The position numbers were made by a program, and so were the translations under genes. The notes under the pieces are model-generated. The model was not told the DNA's origin. It was given only the letters and a program-made list of their open reading frames with translations, and made no database searches. A stretch of 60,000 nucleotides of DNA from Takakia lepidozioides (taxonomy: Eukaryota; Streptophyta; Takakiopsida; Takakiales; Takakiaceae): NCBI GenBank assembly GCA_030704615.1, contig CM060731.1, forward strand, positions 19,036,001 through 19,096,000, in the 5' to 3' direction. The stretch's first letter is position 1. The number at the start of each line of letters is the position of its first letter. This document shows positions 56,637 through 60,000 of the stretch, one piece after another.

Positions 56637-58098
56637 CTACTCCGTCCTATATACGTCTTTCGGCTCAGGCCAATTGAATGGCTTGTCCATGAACCGAAGT
56701 ACTACATGAGCTAATGTGACTCTCTCATTCTTGTTGTTGTTGTACAACCTTTGTAGCATTGAATGCCAACAACCTCCCGTAAATTGGGCCTGGAACATAC
56801 TTTGATTATAATGAGCGCCGCCATTTATTCGTACCGCTATCTTCCCAACGACAAAGGCCTCCGCTAGGGGGGGGGGGGGGGGGGGGCGTGACATTCGCAT
56901 TGAAAACCGATGCAATATCTTTTTCCACCCACCATCTTTTCGCGAGTTCCCGGTCCAGCTTGTCTTTGTTTTCAAACTGGTACGGCAAGGCTTTGCGTAT
57001 GCCCAATGGGGTGGCTAAGCCCCAATCACACACCCCAATCTTGATCTCCTCGGTGCCATCTGGAAAATGCAACAAGATGTTGTCGGTGGACAAGTCGTTG
57101 TGCAGGACACCGTTCTTGTGGACAACATCCATGATGCACACCAGTGCCCATGCAAGTTTACTGCGCACTTTCCGGAAACGAAGCAAACGATCGCATTCCT
57201 GGAACTCTGCTTCCGTTTCCCTTTGTTCCAAAATCACCCTGTTGTCCGAATCGTTGCCCCATTTTCTGTCAAGGTTCATCATGTCGCGTATTGTTTCCCC
57301 ATTCCACCAGCGAGTGTAATCCTCTACCTCACATGCATTCACAGCAAAATACGAGATAACACCCGGATGCTGGAACTTCACTGCCAAACACTCGTCGTTA
57401 TGTTGTCTCAATGCCTTTTCTGGATTTTTGGACTTGGGTTTTTTTCCCGCTAGCTCCCAACACTCCGGTATTCTAGAATCGTCAACAATCCTACAGTGAC
57501 GGACCTTAGCATACCCTCCTTCTTTATAAGGGCCAATCTCTACCACCTTCGCAGTAGAGTTTAGGTAATAAAGACCAGTTGTGCCTCCCCCGCCCGATGA
57601 CCCCGCCTTCCAAGGGACAACCCTAGTCCGGCGATGTGAATTCTGACTTGCCGAGCAAGCCCAATACTCAACACGCCGCATTACCTCAGCTTCGGCGGAG
57701 GGCACTCGACCCTCGGTTGTTCTACCCTTCCATGTCTTCATTAGCTGCCTCAAATTCCACGTGGCGTCTTTCGCCCTGCTTTGGATCCACCAATTGAATT
57801 TCGGCTTGTCTCTGTCCGCCGTCCACTTAGCCCCCGCCAAAGCGTTTGTCATTTTCCTCTCCATATTTTGCTGAAAAATTTGAAACCCCTCCCATCCATG
57901 CCTAACATAAGCACTCTCCAACCTCATCATGTCCATACCCTTGAAATAATCCGCTACCACTTCTTTCACCCTATCCAAGGCATCCGGTCCCGGGTAGTCT
58001 GGCTTATTGACCTGGCTATCCCGCTCGTGGGCACGTTTTCTCTTCCTCCGCCCCCCAGACGATCCCACCCCAGAACTTGAATTCACAACCCCCGACAT
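56637..58098 (-). CDS. Kinase-like protein of the hAT element
   Basis: Open for 403 codons from the ATG at 58098 to a 20-base G run at 56886-56867. Beyond the run, a different frame continues to 56640 with LAEAFVVGKIAVRINGG, LQRLYNNNKNERV and FMDKPFNWPEP, plausibly the C-lobe. A basic nuclear-localisation-like patch (GRRKRKR, residues 16-22) and a helical N-terminal domain precede the kinase fold: glycine loop GPYKEGGYAKV (189-199), lysine 241 in AVK, catalytic loop LHNDLSTDNILL (332-343; His-Asn-Asp, so non-RD), metal motif DWG (358-360) in place of DFG. The gene is intronless, with no stops, in sharp contrast to its neighbours. It reads inward from the right array. Substrate unknown. DWG and the proline run make activity uncertain. 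Confidence 0.7.
56867..56886 (+). repeat. 20-base G homopolymer in the kinase gene
   Basis: Encodes a proline run on the minus strand; the frame in use changes across it, so its true length decides the C-terminus. Confidence 0.8.
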
Positions 58099-58720
58099 TG
58101 TATAAATCTTTGCCTACTACAGGGTCCAAAACCTCAGAAAAATGACAATGAACGCGTGTGAATGGTGTTTTCGTAGTTTTCTGCAAAAAAACAGGCCGCC
58201 GGAGATCCGGAAACGGCAAAATGGTGATACGATGATTGTACCGTGAACAAGTGTGTGGGACTGACCAATAGAAAACCGACAAAACCTCCCCCCCCCCAAA
58301 TAATCACCTTTGCACTTCCCGTTGGCAGTGCCAAGCAACGAAGTCCGAAAGGACTACAGGATGCCAAGGAACCGCACCACAAGAGAGGCAAAAGTGATCA
58401 GAAAAGGAGGGGGGAATGGTTTATATAGGCGCCCGCCACCCCCCCCCCCCAAAAAAAATGACATTATGCTTGAAAAGGCGCGACAGGCCAGTGGCGCCTC
58501 GCCACGTGTCAACGCGACGCGACTGGCCAGTTGCACCTCGCCACGCGCACCCACATGGGAGAGGTCAAGGGTTCAAAACCACCTCCCCCCATCCCATTTG
58601 TTTCGTTTTTCCTGACCCGTGACACCTCGCCACGTGGCTGGCCGAGGCGCCGCTTCATGGTTAAAATAAAAACAAAACGCCACACGGCGGGTCCCTGGAT
58701 TTCTAAGAAAAAAAAAAACA
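58099..58720. other. 5' region of the kinase-like gene
   Basis: Holds C runs at 58288-58298 and 58439-58451 and GCGACGCGACTGGCCAG-like CpG-rich text near 58510. Probably its promoter; no clear TATA box was identified. Confidence 0.4.
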
Positions 58721-58724
58721 CACG

Positions 58725-59250
58725 ACCGCTGCATGGCGGTCGCTATATTTATAAAAACAAGAAGAGCGACCGCCACATGACCAATGTAGGCGGTCGCTTA
58801 TTTTAAAATGTAATAAATTACGGGCGACAGCCAATATGGGCGGTCGCTTTATTTAAAAATAAATAAATTATGGGCGACCGCCAATTTGGGCGGTCGCTTC
58901 ATTTAAAAATAAATAAATTACGGACAACCGCCAATATGGGCGGTCGCTTCATTTAAAATTAAATAGATTACGGGCGACCGCCAATATGGGCGGTCGCTTC
59001 ATTTAAAAATAAATAAATTACGGGCGACCGCCAATATGGGCGGTCGCTTCATTTACAAATAAATAAATTACGGGGGACCGCCAATATGGGCGGTCGCTTC
59101 ATTTATAAATAAATAAATTACCGGCGACCGCCAATACTGGCGGTCGCTTAATTTAACAAAATATTAAATTACAAGCGACCGCCAATATGGGCGGTCATTT
59201 TTATTATTAAAAATAATAAATTATATGCGACCGCCAATATAGGCGGATTC
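58725..59250. repeat. Right subterminal array, exact 50-bp period
   Basis: Units start CGGGCGACCGCC at 58821, 58871, 58921, 58971, 59021, 59071 and 59121, exactly 50 bp apart, then at about 59173 and 59227. Each holds GCGACCGCCAATATGGGCGG followed by TCGCTTCATTT and an AT-rich spacer. Confidence 0.95.
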
Positions 59251-59440
59251 ATTTTTTTTAAAGAATTAATAAATATTAATAATTGGCCATGTCTGTTTTA
59301 CACCGTGGCTGCCATGTCATTACAAATGGTAGAAGCAAATCGTAAAAGTCAAATGTAAAAAAAATTACATGGATAAACGTCCGGATTCGACGTGACGGCC
59401 GACACGTCAGCGCCACGTCACGTCAGGAATGAGAACTAGG

Positions 59441-59448
59441 GTGTCCAG
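59441..59448. repeat. hAT target-site duplication, right, GTGTCCAG
   Basis: Matches 46265-46272 exactly. Confidence 0.85.
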
Positions 59449-59797
59449 TCTCGCCTCCTATATATACTGGCTACTAAGAAGCTTCCCTAAGAAGCTTCCT
59501 CTATGGAGGTTGCTTGCTGGAGAAGTTTCCAAGATTAAACAAAGGTTTATTGATGGAGAAGCTTCGTTAAACAAATGAGGTATCTTGATGGAGAAGTTTC
59601 CTCCAAATGAAGCTTTTTGAGCAGTTTCCAAAGTTACTCTTGGTAATTTGATAAACTCCCGTTAACTTGGTAAGTAATGGTAAATCATGGTAGATCATGA
59701 TAAATCACGGTAAGTCATGGTAACTTCCGGTAATATGATAACTTGATAACTTCTGGTATTTACTCCTGTTAAATTTCCCTGGGCTATGTCCGTGACA
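59449..59797 (-). repeat. LTR of another retrotransposon, proximal part
   Basis: On the minus strand the LTR starts TGTCACGG at 59797, directly after the purine tract GAGGAGGGGGTGA, and has a TATA box (CAGTATATATAGG, about 59457-59469) just before the hAT insertion point. GAAGCTTC and GGTAA-type short repeats lie within. Confidence 0.65.
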
Positions 59798-60000
59798 TCA
59801 CCCCCTCCTCTAGCGCCGAGTTCCTCGAGGAGTGGTAAAATCTTGGACTTGCTTAGAGTTGGAGAAAATCCAAAATCCGGCGAATGGTACTTGCCAAGTA
59901 TTCGGCTCTTCATTCTTGACTCAAATGATTTATAGGTCCCTGCAACCATCGATGATGTCCAACACCTTGAACTTGGGACCACACAGTGATTTGAGCATTC
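59798..60000 (-). pseudogene. Retrotransposon pol 3' end, cut by the window edge
   Basis: Minus-strand coding-like text (PNTWQVPFAGFWIFSN, QVQDFTTPRGTRR) ends in the purine tract before the LTR. It resembles the end of a gypsy pol with a chromodomain-like tail, but too little is present to be sure. Confidence 0.35.

Larger units (their letters stand above)
46273..59440. mobile_element. hAT element of 13.2 kb with three genes
   Basis: Flanked by 8-bp duplications inside an LTR. Terminal inverted similarity is short: left CCCGGTTATCA, right (complement) CCTAGTTCTCA, 8 of 11 matching, followed on both sides by CACGTCAG-type subterminal repeats. Both ends carry arrays of GCGACCGCC..GGCGGTCGC. 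Genes: hAT transposase (47.7-50.7 kb, plus), RING-finger gene (51.2-53.55 kb, plus) and kinase-like gene (58.10-56.64 kb, minus). Known autonomous hAT elements are usually 3-5 kb and encode mainly a transposase, so size and gene content are unusual. Confidence 0.8.

Noticed and set aside
58821-59170. Regular 50-bp array as a CRISPR
   Set aside because: Spacers are conserved AT-rich sequence, not unique; the context is a eukaryotic transposon and no cas gene exists.
46270-59443. hAT boundary placed three bases outward so that the element starts CAGCCC
   Set aside because: Only the boundary at 46273/59440 gives an exact 8-bp direct repeat and a continuous LTR after removal.

Overview
This is a nuclear, transposon-dominated window from a streptophyte, that is a seed-free land plant or a charophyte alga. 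The evidence is plant-type PLS pentatricopeptide (PPR) repeats, a CYP72-clan P450 fragment with a spliceosomal intron, SWIM-type Mutator-like transposases, a plant-style hAT transposase, copia and gypsy elements, and a LINE with a C-terminal RNase H. I cannot name the species. I see no ordinary intact single-copy gene; nearly all coding sequence belongs to, or has been shuffled by, mobile DNA.

Layout. 1-4.8 kb: a LINE ORF1 on the minus strand running off the left edge, a decayed copia gag-protease, and a deletion derivative of a LINE ORF2. 5.4-8.0 kb: tandem PPR-PLS repeats broken by an intron-bearing P450 fragment. 8.0-13.6 kb: a field of short repeats alternating with a ~300-bp tRNA-related module. 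13.6-14.9 kb: the RNase H end of a LINE ORF2. 14,881-26,443: an 11.6-kb Mutator-like element inserted in that LINE, flanked by a 10-bp direct repeat. It has two divergent genes, a SWIM transposase and a gene ending in an amino-methyltransferase-like fold, separated by arrays of perfect palindromes centred on CGGCGCCG. 27.0-29.3 kb: a second transposase copy. 29.4-35.2 kb: a Ty3/gypsy element whose pol carries a DNMT3-like cytosine methyltransferase after the protease and a PHD finger after the integrase. 35.2-41.1 kb: parts of a third Mutator-like copy, again with a palindrome array upstream of the transposase. 41.2-45.7 kb: a gypsy gag, an LTR fragment and the N-terminal half of the methyltransferase-like gene. 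45.97-59.8 kb: an LTR split by a 13.2-kb hAT element with an exact 8-bp target duplication. The hAT has GCGACCGCC/GGCGGTCGC arrays at both ends, a decayed transposase, a RING-finger gene full of stops, and an open kinase-like gene.

Two themes connect the window. First, three transposon families carry chromatin or DNA-modification domains (DNMT3-like, PHD, amino-methyltransferase-like) or regulatory domains (RING, kinase). Second, most premature stops in these genes are TGA or TAG codons that a single C-to-T change in CGA or CAG would explain. That is what loss of 5-methylcytosine in CG and CHG contexts would leave.
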